DNA from: Amycolatopsis sp. NBC_01480
Lineage (GTDB): Bacteria; Actinomycetota; Actinomycetes; Mycobacteriales; Pseudonocardiaceae
Direction: 5' to 3'
Length of the DNA: 64,000 nucleotides
Assembly: GCF_036227205.1 (NCBI RefSeq)
Contig: NZ_CP109442.1
Coordinates: 2,914,001 to 2,978,000, forward strand
Shown: piece by piece, positions 1 to 8,737 of the stretch
Numbering within the stretch: position 1 is the first letter of the stretch
Layout: the number at the start of each line of letters is the position of its first letter
Notes under the pieces: generated by a model
What the model was told of the DNA's origin: nothing
Seen by the model: only the letters and a program-made list of their open reading frames with translations
Databases searched by the model: none
Program-made: the position numbers and the translations under genes

Positions 1-1069
1 CGGTGGGCTGGGCATAACGATCGCCGACGGAGTCGACGCCCCCGAGCACCGCGCGGCCGCCTCGTTCGATGGCGTCGGCGATGTGGCGACGGATCACCGC
101 GAGCTGCGAAGGCATCGTCACCGGGCCGTACTGCGCGTCCTCGTCGGAGCCCGCACGGATGTCGCGCGACTTTTCCACAACCTTGGCCACGAACTCGTCG
201 TGCACCCGTTCGTGGACGTACACCCGCTCGACGCCGATGCAGGTCTGGCCGGAGTTCGAAAAAGCGCCCCACACGGTGGCTTCGGCGGCGGCGTCGAGGT
301 CGGCGTCCGCGTCGACGAGCACCGGGTCCTTGCCGCCGGCCTCGATCACGACCGGAGTGAGCGTCTGGGCCGCGGCCGCCATGATCTTCTTGCCGGTGGC
401 GGTGGATCCGGTGAAGGCGATTTTGTCCACACCCGCGCTGACCAGCGCCGCGCCGGTCTCGCCGAAGCCCGTCACGAGTTGCAGCACCGGGTGCTCCGGG
501 ACGATCTCGTTGAAAGCATCCACAAGCCACTTACCCACACCCGGGGTGTACTCGCTGGGCTTGAACACCACGGCGTTGCCGGCCGCGAGCGCGTACACAA
601 TCGAGCCGAGCGGGGTGAACACCGGGTAGTTCCATGGGCCGATCACACCGACGACGCCGAGCGGCCGGTACTCCACCGTCGCCGCCTGGTTCGACATCAG
701 CAGCCCGGCCGAACGGCGTTGCTTGCCGAGGATCTTGCGCGCGTGCTTGCCCGCCCACGCGATGTGCTCGATGGCCAGGACGCTCTCGAGCTGGGCGTCG
801 GCGATCGGCTTCCCGGTCTCGTCGCGCACCACCTGGCACAGCTGCGGCAGGCGCCGGGTGATCACGCCCTTCCACTGCCGGAGCCGATCCGCGCGGCCGG
901 CGTAGCCGAGGCCGTCCCACCACTCGCCCGCGGCGCGGGCCCTCTCGACGGCGGCGCGCACGTCGTCGGCGCTGTGCACCGGGTACGTGCCCACGACCTC
1001 GTCGGTCGCCGGGCTGAGCGAATCGAAGGTCTCGCCGACCGAAGTCGGCTTCGGCTGGACGGCGGTCAT
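1..1069 (-). CDS. Aldehyde dehydrogenase (N-terminal 356 aa, cut by the window edge)
   Basis: NAD(P)+-dependent oxidation of an aldehyde to its acid; cytoplasmic. The visible part holds the nucleotide-binding half and the catalytic residues: the GPWNYP segment near residue 145, FTGSTATG near 219, catalytic Glu243 in IEAGGKDP and nucleophile Cys277 in SGQTCIGVE. The ATG at 1069 is preceded by GGGGAG at a good distance. The overall pattern fits the succinate-semialdehyde or benzaldehyde dehydrogenase-like branch, but the substrate cannot be read from sequence. The C-terminal quarter lies left of the window. The family assignment is secure; the substrate is not. Confidence 0.93.
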   Translation of the reverse strand, partial: MTAVQPKPTSVGETFDSLSPATDEVVGTYPVHSADDVRAAVERARAAGEWWDGLGYAGRADRLRQWKGVITRRLPQLCQVVRDETGKPIADAQLESVLAIEHIAWAGKHARKILGKQRRSAGLLMSNQAATVEYRPLGVVGVIGPWNYPVFTPLGSIVYALAAGNAVVFKPSEYTPGVGKWLVDAFNEIVPEHPVLQLVTGFGETGAALVSAGVDKIAFTGSTATGKKIMAAAAQTLTPVVIEAGGKDPVLVDADADLDAAAEATVWGAFSNSGQTCIGVERVYVHERVHDEFVAKVVEKSRDIRAGSDEDAQYGPVTMPSQLAVIRRHIADAIERGGRAVLGGVDSVGDRYAQPT

Positions 1070-1312
1070 CGGCGTCTCCCCTTGCTCTCGGCTACGGCCC
1101 AGGCTACGAGGTTGCTGACGCAGTGCCAATACTCGCCCGAGACTCACCGCCAGCATCGCATCGGGGAGCGCCCGGGGAAAGGGCAGGCACGCCGTGCCCG
1201 GCTCACGCCCTTTGATGCTCGGTGCGCCGGGAGGGGCACAAGTGACTCACGTGACCACCGATGCGATGCCTCGCGGCTCGCCACGAACGGGCGACTACCG
1301 AGGCCACCATGT

Positions 1313-2845
1313 TCAAAGGTCCCTCACTCGGGTGACAGCGAACAGGGCCGCCGCGACGCCGGCCAGCGGCGCCATCCACAGCGGCAGCACCCCTACAGCC
1401 AGCGCCCCCAGCCCGAACCCACACGACTGCACCGTGAACGACAACGAAAACCCCTCCGACCGGCGCTTCTCCGGAAGCAGCCGCTGCATATTCACCGAGG
1501 CGACCGCCACGAGCGGCCCCGTCGCGACTCCCACCAGCACCACACCGACCACCAGCCCGGCCCACCCGAGATTCGCGGCGACAACCGTCCCACCCACGAC
1601 GAAGCCGCCCAGAAACAGCCGGGGCCGGCCGACCTTCCCGCGCCACGCGTAGAAGGCGCTTCCCGCAATGCTCGCCCCGCACAACACGGCCACCACCAGC
1701 GGCGCCGCGGTGGCCGGAGCGCCAAGCCGCTGCACGAGAGGCAACGGCGCAACCTCGATCGTCGAGAGCAACAGCCCGACCGTGAACTGGCACGCCAACC
1801 ACGGCAAACAACGCGCCAGAGGGACTTTTGCGCCGGAGGCATCCGGGACGACGGGCATGTCCCCGGCGGGTCGCGGCTCCACCGGCCGCTCGGCTTGGCG
1901 CGGCGGGTCCGGACGGTGCGCCGGGTCCGCCGGGATCGAGCGCAGTGCAGTTCGTGGGTCCTGGTCCGACCGCGAGTCGGCGGGCATCGCGCTGGATTGT
2001 GATGGATCCGCAGGTCGCGACGGGTCTGGAGACAGCAGTGAGTCGCCCGACCGCGACGGATCCGCAAGCCCCAGCCGGTCCGGAGACAACACAGGGGCGG
2101 CAGATCCCGGCGGCTCCGCAGGCGGCGGTGGCTCCGGAAGTCGTGGTCGGCGCGGGGGCGCCGGGGTGGCGGAGAGGCGACGGGGCACCAGCAGGGCGGC
2201 GGCACAGCAGGCAATGGCCATGGCGGTCAGCGGGGTGAGCGGCCCCAGCAAGGCCAATCCGCCGACGATGGCGGGGCCGGTGACGAGGATGCCGTCCAGA
2301 AGCATTGCGTCGACCGCTACGGCGCGCGGGAGCAGGGCGTCGTTCACGGTGGTGGCCAGGAGTGAACGGAAGCCGCCGGAGAGGCCACCGCCCATGGCGC
2401 CGGGCAGGGCCACCAGCGCGATCAATGCCAGGAAGCTCGGCTGTGAGACCGGCGCGGTTCCCGCCAGGGCACCTGGGTGGGAGACCGGCGCGGTTTCCAC
2501 GGGAACGCCTGGCGAGGGCATCGAGGAAGTTCCCGCCGACGTGCTCGCCCAGGCAGCGATGGCCAAGGCCGCCAGGCTAAGTGCGACTAGCAGCAGTGAG
2601 ATGCGCAGGCCGCGGGCTGGGCCGATGCGGTCCAGTAGACGTCCGACGGGTAGGGCGCCCGCGGTCTCGGCCACCACGTACACCGCCATCATCACGCCGC
2701 CGAGGCGGTATGAGCCCGTGATGGACGTGGCCAGCCCAGTGAACGCCAACGGTGCCATCGCCCCGGGCAGTCGCGCCAGCTGCACACCCGCCGACCAGCG
2801 CCAATACGCTCGATGAGTCAGGAGAGCCATGGCTGAGAGCTTCAC
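1313..2845 (-). CDS. MFS transporter with long Pro/Ser/Asp-rich loops
   Basis: Probable drug or metabolite exporter of the major facilitator superfamily, 510 aa. Hydrophobic helices occupy residues ~20-220 and ~345-505. The central cytoplasmic loop (about 222-342) is greatly expanded and rich in Pro, Ser, Asp and Arg. A second shorter low-complexity loop (about 100-137) contains a near-repeat of TAPVS(H/Q)P. The GTG start at 2845 has GAGGG upstream; an ATG at 2830 is the alternative. The reading frame stays open as far as 4561, but that part is antisense to the next gene. It is divergent from an ArsR/DUF5937 regulator 63 bp away, which suggests that regulator controls it. Substrate unknown. 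Confidence 0.85.
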   Translation of the reverse strand: MKLSAMALLTHRAYWRWSAGVQLARLPGAMAPLAFTGLATSITGSYRLGGVMMAVYVVAETAGALPVGRLLDRIGPARGLRISLLLVALSLAALAIAAWASTSAGTSSMPSPGVPVETAPVSHPGALAGTAPVSQPSFLALIALVALPGAMGGGLSGGFRSLLATTVNDALLPRAVAVDAMLLDGILVTGPAIVGGLALLGPLTPLTAMAIACCAAALLVPRRLSATPAPPRRPRLPEPPPPAEPPGSAAPVLSPDRLGLADPSRSGDSLLSPDPSRPADPSQSSAMPADSRSDQDPRTALRSIPADPAHRPDPPRQAERPVEPRPAGDMPVVPDASGAKVPLARCLPWLACQFTVGLLLSTIEVAPLPLVQRLGAPATAAPLVVAVLCGASIAGSAFYAWRGKVGRPRLFLGGFVVGGTVVAANLGWAGLVVGVVLVGVATGPLVAVASVNMQRLLPEKRRSEGFSLSFTVQSCGFGLGALAVGVLPLWMAPLAGVAAALFAVTRVRDL

Positions 2846-2908
2846 GTCGCCGCCCTCGGCCAGGACACTGATTCGGGTGAGGCCGAATCTTGGAGGTGCA
2901 CACGGACG

Positions 2909-4174
2909 ATGCTGGAGCTGGTGCTGAGCACAGCCGGGGTGCGGTTCGCGATCACGCCGCTGGAGGAGGCGCTCGGCGCTGTCCAAACCCTGCTCGGGAT
3001 GCGGGGGCATCCGGCGCACCGGGCATGGGCTGCCGAGTTCGACAGTGGCAATCGCAACAACAGCAGCCGTGAAGCGAGCGAATTTGGAGCCCGCCGCAGC
3101 GCCAGCGACCGCGAGGACAGCGGTCTCGGGGCCCGCCGCGCAGCCGGCGCCAGCGAACTCGGAATCCGCCGCCAAGCTGGCAATCGTGGGGGCGGCGCGC
3201 GCGAGGCCGGCAGGCACGCCGCCAGCAGTCACGAAGTCGGCGATCTTGGCGGCCCCGGCGGCTTTGGCGAGCTTGTTGGATTCAGCGGACTTGGCGGCGA
3301 TGGCGGACTTGGCGACTCTGCCGAGCTTGCTGGACTCGGCGGCGAGCTTGGCGACTCTGGCGGGCTTGGCGGTTTCGAGGACCTCATGATCCCCGAGTTG
3401 GCGGCCGTCCTTCGGGGGCGGCACTACGTCACCGAATTTCTCAGTCCGCCGCCGGATTCGCCGGAGACGAGTGTGGAGGCGCAGCTCGAGGCGGTGCGGC
3501 GCACGCCGCCGGAGCAGGTTGCGTTGGAGTTGGGGATGGTGGACGCCGATTTGCGGGTGCTGCCGTCTGATCCGGCCGTTGCCCGGGATGTGCTTGCCGA
3601 TCAGCTGGAGATCGTGTGGCGTCGGCTGATTTCGCCGTGGTGGCCCCGGTTTCGGGAGGTGTTGGCTGCCGACATCCGGCACCGGACCCGGGTGCTCGGG
3701 GAGCACGGCGTCGCGGCGGTGTTCGAGGGGTTGCATCCGCGGGTGCGGGTGGCGGGCGACTCGGTGCTGGTGGACGTCGTCGCGCGGGAGCGGCTGGAGT
3801 TGGACCGGCGCGGGCTGCTGCTGGTGCCCGGTGTGTTCACCTGGCCGTCGGTGGGGGTGGTGACGGTTCCACCGTGGCAGCCGACGCTGCTCTACCCCGC
3901 CCGCGGCGTCGGCGAGCTGTGGACGGCGCGCACGGAGCCGCCGGACGCGCTGGCCGGGGTGCTCGGGCGGACCAAGGCGACGTTGCTCACGGCGCTGGAC
4001 CGGCCCGCCTCCACCGCGGAGCTGGCCGAGCGGCTGGGCCTCGCCGCCGGGACCGTCTCCGCGCACCTCACGGCGCTGCGGGCGGCGGGGCTGGCCGCGT
4101 CCGCGCGCAGCGGGCACCGCGTGCTCTACCGGCGGACCGAGCTTGGCGACGCCCTTTGCGCAGGCATAGGGTGA
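2909..4174 (+). CDS. ArsR-type winged-helix regulator with DUF5937 domain and a low-complexity insertion
   Basis: Predicted transcriptional regulator, 421 aa. The C-terminal ~80 residues (about 335-415) form a winged HTH of ArsR type. The N-terminal two thirds resembles DUF5937, which usually accompanies such HTH domains in actinomycetes. Residues ~45-157 look foreign to the domain: an Arg/Ser/Gly-rich stretch with three loose copies of S-E/G-x-G-x-R-R, then a Gly/Leu/Asp stretch. The DUF5937 pattern resumes at IPELAAVLRGRHY. The insert keeps frame, so the gene is probably intact. Its divergent position suggests control of the MFS gene. No effector can be inferred. Confidence 0.8.
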   Translation: MLELVLSTAGVRFAITPLEEALGAVQTLLGMRGHPAHRAWAAEFDSGNRNNSSREASEFGARRSASDREDSGLGARRAAGASELGIRRQAGNRGGGAREAGRHAASSHEVGDLGGPGGFGELVGFSGLGGDGGLGDSAELAGLGGELGDSGGLGGFEDLMIPELAAVLRGRHYVTEFLSPPPDSPETSVEAQLEAVRRTPPEQVALELGMVDADLRVLPSDPAVARDVLADQLEIVWRRLISPWWPRFREVLAADIRHRTRVLGEHGVAAVFEGLHPRVRVAGDSVLVDVVARERLELDRRGLLLVPGVFTWPSVGVVTVPPWQPTLLYPARGVGELWTARTEPPDALAGVLGRTKATLLTALDRPASTAELAERLGLAAGTVSAHLTALRAAGLAASARSGHRVLYRRTELGDALCAGIG

Positions 4175-4202
4175 AAGTGACCATGTGTGAAGGAGAATCC
4201 TG

Positions 4203-4838
4203 ATGCGGATCGTCCATTTCGGACATGCCTGCGTACTGCTCGAGACCGACGGCGAGCGGATCCTGATCGACCCGGGCACGTTCTCGACCGACTTCGAGGG
4301 CGAGCGCGAGCTGTCGGCCGTGTTCATCACCCACCAGCACTTCGACCACATCGACGGCGAGCGGCTGCCGAAGGTGCTGGCGGCGAACCCCGGTGCGAAG
4401 CTGATCGTCGACCCGGGCTCGGTCGAGACGGTGGAGAAGCTCAACCTGCCGTTCGAAGTCGCGAACCCCGGTGACGCGCTCGAAATCGGCGCCACCGCGG
4501 TGAACGTCGTGGGCGGCGAGCACGCCGTGATCCACAGCGACATCCCGCGGATTCCGAACATCGGCTATGTGGTGGACCACGGCGCCTTCTACCACCCGGG
4601 CGACTCGTTTTTCGTGCCCGAGCAGAAGATCGACGTGCTCGGGCTGCCCACGGGCGCGCCCTGGCTCAAGGCGGGCGAGGCCGTGGACTTCCTGCGGGCC
4701 GTCGCACCGCGTCGCGCCGTGCCGATCCACGAAGCGGTGCTCGCGAACCCGGGCATGCACTACGGCCTGTTCGGCAACCTCTCGCCCGAGGGCACCGAGG
4801 TCAAGGTGCTCGAACGCGGCGAACTGACCGAAGTCTGA
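4203..4838 (+). CDS. MBL-fold metal-dependent hydrolase (UlaG-like)
   Basis: Metallo-beta-lactamase-fold hydrolase of 211 aa, cytoplasmic, no signal peptide. It starts with the strand MRIVHFGHACVLLE, followed by D(P)G and the metal-binding signature THQHFDHIDG (residues ~43-52). Further metal-ligand candidates are His in GGEHAVIH, Asp in HPGDSFF and His in PIHEAV. AAGGAG lies just upstream of the ATG. It follows the ArsR gene after 28 bp and may be co-transcribed with it. The family includes ascorbate-6-phosphate lactonase-like and RNA-processing members; the substrate here is unknown. Confidence 0.88.
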   Translation: MRIVHFGHACVLLETDGERILIDPGTFSTDFEGERELSAVFITHQHFDHIDGERLPKVLAANPGAKLIVDPGSVETVEKLNLPFEVANPGDALEIGATAVNVVGGEHAVIHSDIPRIPNIGYVVDHGAFYHPGDSFFVPEQKIDVLGLPTGAPWLKAGEAVDFLRAVAPRRAVPIHEAVLANPGMHYGLFGNLSPEGTEVKVLERGELTEV

Positions 4839-5053
4839 CGCTCGACCGCCGCCGCCGCTGAGTTCGCGGCGGTGGCAGTGGGTGCTCGTGTACGTCGCCG
4901 CGTGCCTGGTCGGGCCGCTGCGGTGTGGCCTGCCCGAGAGACCCGGCCCGGCTGCGGCGCGGCCAGAACGGGAAACCCCGGGGCACACGCGGCGGTGCGG
5001 CCCAACGGGGAGGCCCGGCTCGAGCCGTGGCCTGGCCTGAAGCCAGATCCGAC

Positions 5054-5761
5054 TCAGGCGGCGGCGGTGTGGCGCAGTGAGCCGTACGTGCTGCCGAAGG
5101 CGCGGTTCTCCAGGGCGACGTCGACGGCATCCAGGAAGGCTTGGCGCAGGCCGGGGCGGGCGAGGTCTACGGCGTCGATGTCCAGGCGGACCAAGCCGCC
5201 GCGGCGGGCGGCTCGGGCGGCGGCCAGGACGAGGGCGAAACAGCGGACCGTTTCGGTGCGATGGGACTGGCTGGCGAACTCCTGCACGCGGGCCCGCCGG
5301 ACCTCGCCGGTCACCAGATCACGGACCGAGACGAGGTCCGCGCAGAGGGTGAAACCGTGTTCCCGCAAGGCTTGCAGCGTCCCGGACGAGGCGAGCCAGC
5401 GCGGCGGCGCGAAGCCGTCGACGGTGACGCCGGTACTGTCCAAAGCGGCCTTCGCGGCGATCAGGCGCAGGCGCGCCTCGTGCGCGGGCAGCGCGGCGAA
5501 CTCGGCCTTGCGGCCCAGCTGCACGGCTCGGTGCGTCGGCGCGACGCGGTGGTCGTAGCCGTGCAGGAGAACGGAATCACCCGCGGCGGCGCGGCCTCGG
5601 ACCCACGCAGTGACGGGTCCGCTCTCGGTTCGTGCGACGTGCAGGATGGAGAGCGGGACGCGGCGGCGTTCCAGCTCGGCCGCGAGGTCGGCGCAGCGGT
5701 GCAGCGTGCGCGGGGTGGTCCCGGACAGCGATACCAGCAGGCGTGCTTCCACAGAGACCAT
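5054..5761 (-). CDS. DUF2334 polysaccharide deacetylase-like protein
   Basis: 235-aa protein resembling DUF2334, a divergent branch of the carbohydrate esterase 4 / polysaccharide deacetylase fold. It begins with a LLVSLSGTTPRTL strand and carries the HGYDHR segment near residue 70, which replaces the usual HTxxH metal motif in this family. No signal peptide is seen, so it is probably cytoplasmic. The frame extends to a GTG at 5794, but the domain begins right after the ATG at 5761, so I prefer that start; neither has a convincing Shine-Dalgarno sequence. Function unknown; a nucleotide-sugar or lipid-linked glycan substrate is possible. Confidence 0.72.
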   Translation of the reverse strand: MVSVEARLLVSLSGTTPRTLHRCADLAAELERRRVPLSILHVARTESGPVTAWVRGRAAAGDSVLLHGYDHRVAPTHRAVQLGRKAEFAALPAHEARLRLIAAKAALDSTGVTVDGFAPPRWLASSGTLQALREHGFTLCADLVSVRDLVTGEVRRARVQEFASQSHRTETVRCFALVLAAARAARRGGLVRLDIDAVDLARPGLRQAFLDAVDVALENRAFGSTYGSLRHTAAA

Positions 5762-5860
5762 TGGGCCCGACGCCGGTGGCGGCCGCCTGACCACCCCGTG
5801 AACTACGCAGAAAAGACACGTGAGGCTTTGCCTTCCGACCAGGGCGGCTGGAGGAGGCGC

Positions 5861-6382
5861 CTACGCTTTCGCGCCTTCCAGCAGACGGCGGACGGCCACC
5901 GCGATACGGCCGCGGAGGTCGGGGTCCGTCACCTCTCCCTCGGCCACCGCGTGGCGGGGCACGGGGATGCGGGCGCAGGCCTCGTCGACGATTCGCGCGC
6001 CGGCGTAGGTGAGGACCTTCCGGAGGGAGTCGTGGGCGTCGGCGGCGCCGGTCGGGGCTGCGACGGAGGCGGCGTTGATCCACGCCACCGGCTTGCCGTA
6101 GACCTCGCCGCCGCCGACGGTCCAGTCCAGCAGGTTCTTGAACGAGCCGGGCAGGCCACCCGCGTATTCGGGGGTGCAGATCAGCACGGCGTCGGCCCCG
6201 GCGATCTCGGCGCGGAGGGCGGCGACGGCCGGGTGCAGGGGCTCGACGTCTTCGTCGGGGTTGAAGTGGGGGAGATCGGCCAGCCCGGTGTAGATCTTCG
6301 ACTCGGCGAAGCGCCCGGCGGTCGTCAGGACCGCCGCGTTTCCCGAGCCCGCCCTCAGGCTGCCGCAGATGAGCAGGATCAC
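5861..6382 (-). CDS. NADPH-dependent FMN reductase family protein
   Basis: 173-aa flavodoxin-like flavin reductase or quinone/azo reductase. It shows the phosphate-binding loop GSLRAGSGN at residues 7-15 and the family signature PEYAGGLPGSFKNLLDW in the middle, which binds FMN and forms the dimer interface. It starts with GTG at 6382. The two genes on the same strand (this one and the DUF2334 gene) are separated by about 100 bp and may share a transcript. Likely a cytoplasmic NAD(P)H:FMN or chromate/quinone reductase; the physiological substrate is not evident. Confidence 0.88.
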   Translation of the reverse strand: MILLICGSLRAGSGNAAVLTTAGRFAESKIYTGLADLPHFNPDEDVEPLHPAVAALRAEIAGADAVLICTPEYAGGLPGSFKNLLDWTVGGGEVYGKPVAWINAASVAAPTGAADAHDSLRKVLTYAGARIVDEACARIPVPRHAVAEGEVTDPDLRGRIAVAVRRLLEGAKA

Positions 6383-6947
6383 GGGGACCAGTGTGCCAGC
6401 GAAAGTCTGGTGAGGAGGGGGCTTTCCGGCGATGGTTGGCGGTGGACGGGCCTGCCTCCGCTACGGACGAGTCCGTGACCCGGGGGCCAGTCCGGCAAGC
6501 CGGTGGCAACGTCAGGAAAGGGACGCGTCGGGCGAGGCGCAATCAGGCGAAGCACCGTGAAGCAAGGCGAAAAGCAAAGGCAGGAAAGGGGCACATCGGG
6601 CGGGGCACGGTTCGGCAGAGCGGCCGTTGGGCGAGGTACCGCCCGGCGGGACACACGGGCAGCGAAGACGCCGTCACGCAAGGCGCCCGTAAGGCAGGGC
6701 AAGGTCAGGCGAAGAATCCGTCCGGCAAGGTCGTGTCCGGTGAGGACGCACGCGCCGCGTGCGGGAGGCCAGGTGAGGCGCTGTCAGGCAAAAGCACTGG
6801 CCGGTGAGGCAGGGCAGGCGCGGCGCGGTCAGGCAAAGCAGCGGCCGGTGAGGCACAGCCCGGCAAGGCACCATCAAGCAAAGCACCGGCCAGTGAGGCA
6901 GGGCAGGCGAATCGCTGCCAGGCGAGGCGCGGTTGAGCGAAGCGCCG
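6383..6947. repeat. Non-coding purine-rich repeat block with a 45-bp tandem array
   Basis: A 565-bp gap filled with degenerate short units around AGGCAAAGC and GGTGAGGCA. From 6783 to 6917 it becomes a clear tandem array: three 45-bp units starting at 6783, 6828 and 6873, each made of three loose 15-bp subunits, with a partial fourth from 6918. Upstream of 6783 the pattern decays but the same words recur back to about 6500. Open frames on both strands cross it only because it lacks stop codons; their translations are Arg/Gln/Gly- or Pro/Leu-rich low complexity with no domain or plausible ribosome site. I call no gene here. Confidence 0.8.
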
Positions 6948-7784
6948 TCACGACCAGGTGAGTGTGGCTGTTCGGCCCTGCGCACGGCCGGCCTTGGCGG
7001 CGGGGGTGCGGGAGGCCGGGTCCAGTGGGTTGGTGGCGATGGCGGCGAGGGAAGGCTCGTCCGGCTCCAGGATCGCGATCTCGGCGCCGGCGGCGCGCAG
7101 GTCGGCGAGGGATTCGGGCAGGGGCTTCTCGCTGGCGAGCGGCTCGGCCTGGCCCAACGGGAGGATCAGCAGCACGCGCGACGCGCCCGTGGCGTAGTCG
7201 GCGTTCATCGCGGAACGGACGCCGCCGTCGACGTAGCGGTGGCCTTCGATCGTGGTCGGGGGCCAGATGCCGGGGACGGCGCAGCTTGCGGCGACCGCGT
7301 CCACCAGGCTCACGCCGGACGCGTTGTCGAACACCCGCGGCTCGCCGGTTTCGGCGTCCACCGCGACGATCTTCAGGGCGCGCTCCGGCCACTCGTGTGA
7401 CGGCAGGCGGCCTTCGATCACCGCGCGGCGCTCGGCCTCCGGGACCGTGTCCGCGGCGAGGGAGAATCCGCCGATCGCGCGGCGCATCTCGGTGAACGTG
7501 GTGGTCTCGCCCAGCGCGGTGGCCATCTGCGCGCCCAGGCTTTCCATGTCCAGCTCGGCCATCAGCTCGGCGCACTGCCGGTCCGGGTCCGCCTGGCGCG
7601 CGTACAGCTCGTCCAGGCTCAGACCGCTGCCCAGCTGCGCGGCCACAGTGGCGCCCGCCGACGTGCCCACGAGCAAGTCCGCACCGGAGACGTCCTGTCC
7701 CGCATCGGCCAGCCCCGCGAGCAGCCCGGTGATCCAGGCGATCCCGGCCACTCCGCCGCCGCCCAGTACCAATGCCTCGCTCAT
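6948..7784 (-). CDS. Patatin-like phospholipase family protein
   Basis: 278-aa acyl hydrolase with a Ser-Asp dyad. The oxyanion loop LGGGGVAGIAW lies at residues 7-17, the nucleophile elbow GTSAG near residue 41 and the catalytic Asp in YVDGGVRS near 185. No signal peptide or membrane helix, so cytoplasmic. This N-terminal Gly-rich loop and nucleophile spacing are typical of bacterial patatins, which act on phospholipids or acyl esters; the actual lipid is unknown. It ends within 1 bp of the repeat block and lies about 70 bp from the XRE regulator on the same strand. Confidence 0.9.
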   Translation of the reverse strand: MSEALVLGGGGVAGIAWITGLLAGLADAGQDVSGADLLVGTSAGATVAAQLGSGLSLDELYARQADPDRQCAELMAELDMESLGAQMATALGETTTFTEMRRAIGGFSLAADTVPEAERRAVIEGRLPSHEWPERALKIVAVDAETGEPRVFDNASGVSLVDAVAASCAVPGIWPPTTIEGHRYVDGGVRSAMNADYATGASRVLLILPLGQAEPLASEKPLPESLADLRAAGAEIAILEPDEPSLAAIATNPLDPASRTPAAKAGRAQGRTATLTWS

Positions 7785-7850
7785 GTCCTGTCCTCTCTGC
7801 CGTCCTCGATCATCAGTGTGCCAGCCGGCACCGACAATTCGCGGCGGCGC

Positions 7851-8672
7851 TCACTCCGCCAGCCCGAGCAGGATCCGGTCGATCAGCTCGCGCGCCCGGT
7901 CCCCGCGCAGTGCGAGATCCATAATGGACTTCGCGGCGGAGCGGTAGTGCCGCACCCGCACGGTGCTCGAACTGTGCGCGCTCTCATTGGACAGCTCCTC
8001 GTAGACGATCGTGGGCAGGTCCGCGAAGTCGAAGATCGAGAAGGCGCCGCTGAGGCCCGGGTGGTAGTCGTTGTCGATCGGCATGATGCGCAGGTCGATG
8101 TGGTCGTACTCCAGCACCGAACGCAGGTACCGCAACTGGTCCGCCATCACCTCCGGGCCGCCGACGCGCTTGCGCAGCGCGGCTTCGCCCAGCACGACGG
8201 CGCACTCGGTGAGCTTGCCGCGCTCGAAGACGTCCCGGCGGGCGAGCCGCGCGGCCACCAGCCGCTCGACGTTCTCCACACCGGGGCTGCGCAGCACTAT
8301 CCGTGCGTACGAGCTGGTTTGCAGCAGATCGTGCACCAGCAGCGGTTCCCAGGCGAACAGCGCGGTCGCCGTCTTCTCCCACTCCAGGTACGCGCCCTCG
8401 GTGCTGGTGCCGAGCCAGTTGGCTTCCTGGGCGCCGCGGGCCATTTCGACGATGCGGTGGCGCTCGTCGCCGATGATCCGGCAGTGGGCGAGCACGGCGC
8501 CGACGTCTTCGGGTTTGGGCAGCCGTACACCGCGCTCCCAGTTGGAGAGGAAGCCCGGTGCGATGCCGAGCAACCGGGCCAGTTCGCGCACGCCGAGCTT
8601 GCGCTTCTCCCTGGCAGCGCGGAGTTCCAGGCCGAGCGCTCTGGCCCGGGGTGTTGCGTAGGGTACGACCAT
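7851..8672 (-). CDS. XRE-family regulator with DUF5753 domain
   Basis: 273-aa DNA-binding protein. Residues ~10-65 form a Cro/C1-type HTH (ELARLLGIAPGFLSNWERG), and the remaining ~180 residues match DUF5753, the standard partner domain in the large actinomycete family of such regulators. These genes are often paired with a small DUF397 protein. I found no DUF397 gene adjacent, so this one is either an orphan or its partner is elsewhere. Targets and signal are unknown. Confidence 0.92.
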   Translation of the reverse strand: MVVPYATPRARALGLELRAAREKRKLGVRELARLLGIAPGFLSNWERGVRLPKPEDVGAVLAHCRIIGDERHRIVEMARGAQEANWLGTSTEGAYLEWEKTATALFAWEPLLVHDLLQTSSYARIVLRSPGVENVERLVAARLARRDVFERGKLTECAVVLGEAALRKRVGGPEVMADQLRYLRSVLEYDHIDLRIMPIDNDYHPGLSGAFSIFDFADLPTIVYEELSNESAHSSSTVRVRHYRSAAKSIMDLALRGDRARELIDRILLGLAE

Positions 8673-8737
8673 TTGTGCAGTGTGTCAGGGGGATCTGACA
8701 CTTTTCGGGTTGGACCGTTTGCAAACTGAAACGTGGC

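Noticed and set aside
1070..1312. Short palindrome GTGACTCACGTGAC region
   Set aside because: Too short and imperfect to separate from chance.
2846..4561. N-terminal extension of the MFS frame
   Set aside because: It is antisense to the ArsR-type gene and the start of the MBL gene; the transporter sequence starts at 2845.
6391..6961. Open frames across the 6.5-kb repeat block
   Set aside because: Stop-free only because of repeat composition; no ribosome site, no domain, several frames equally open.
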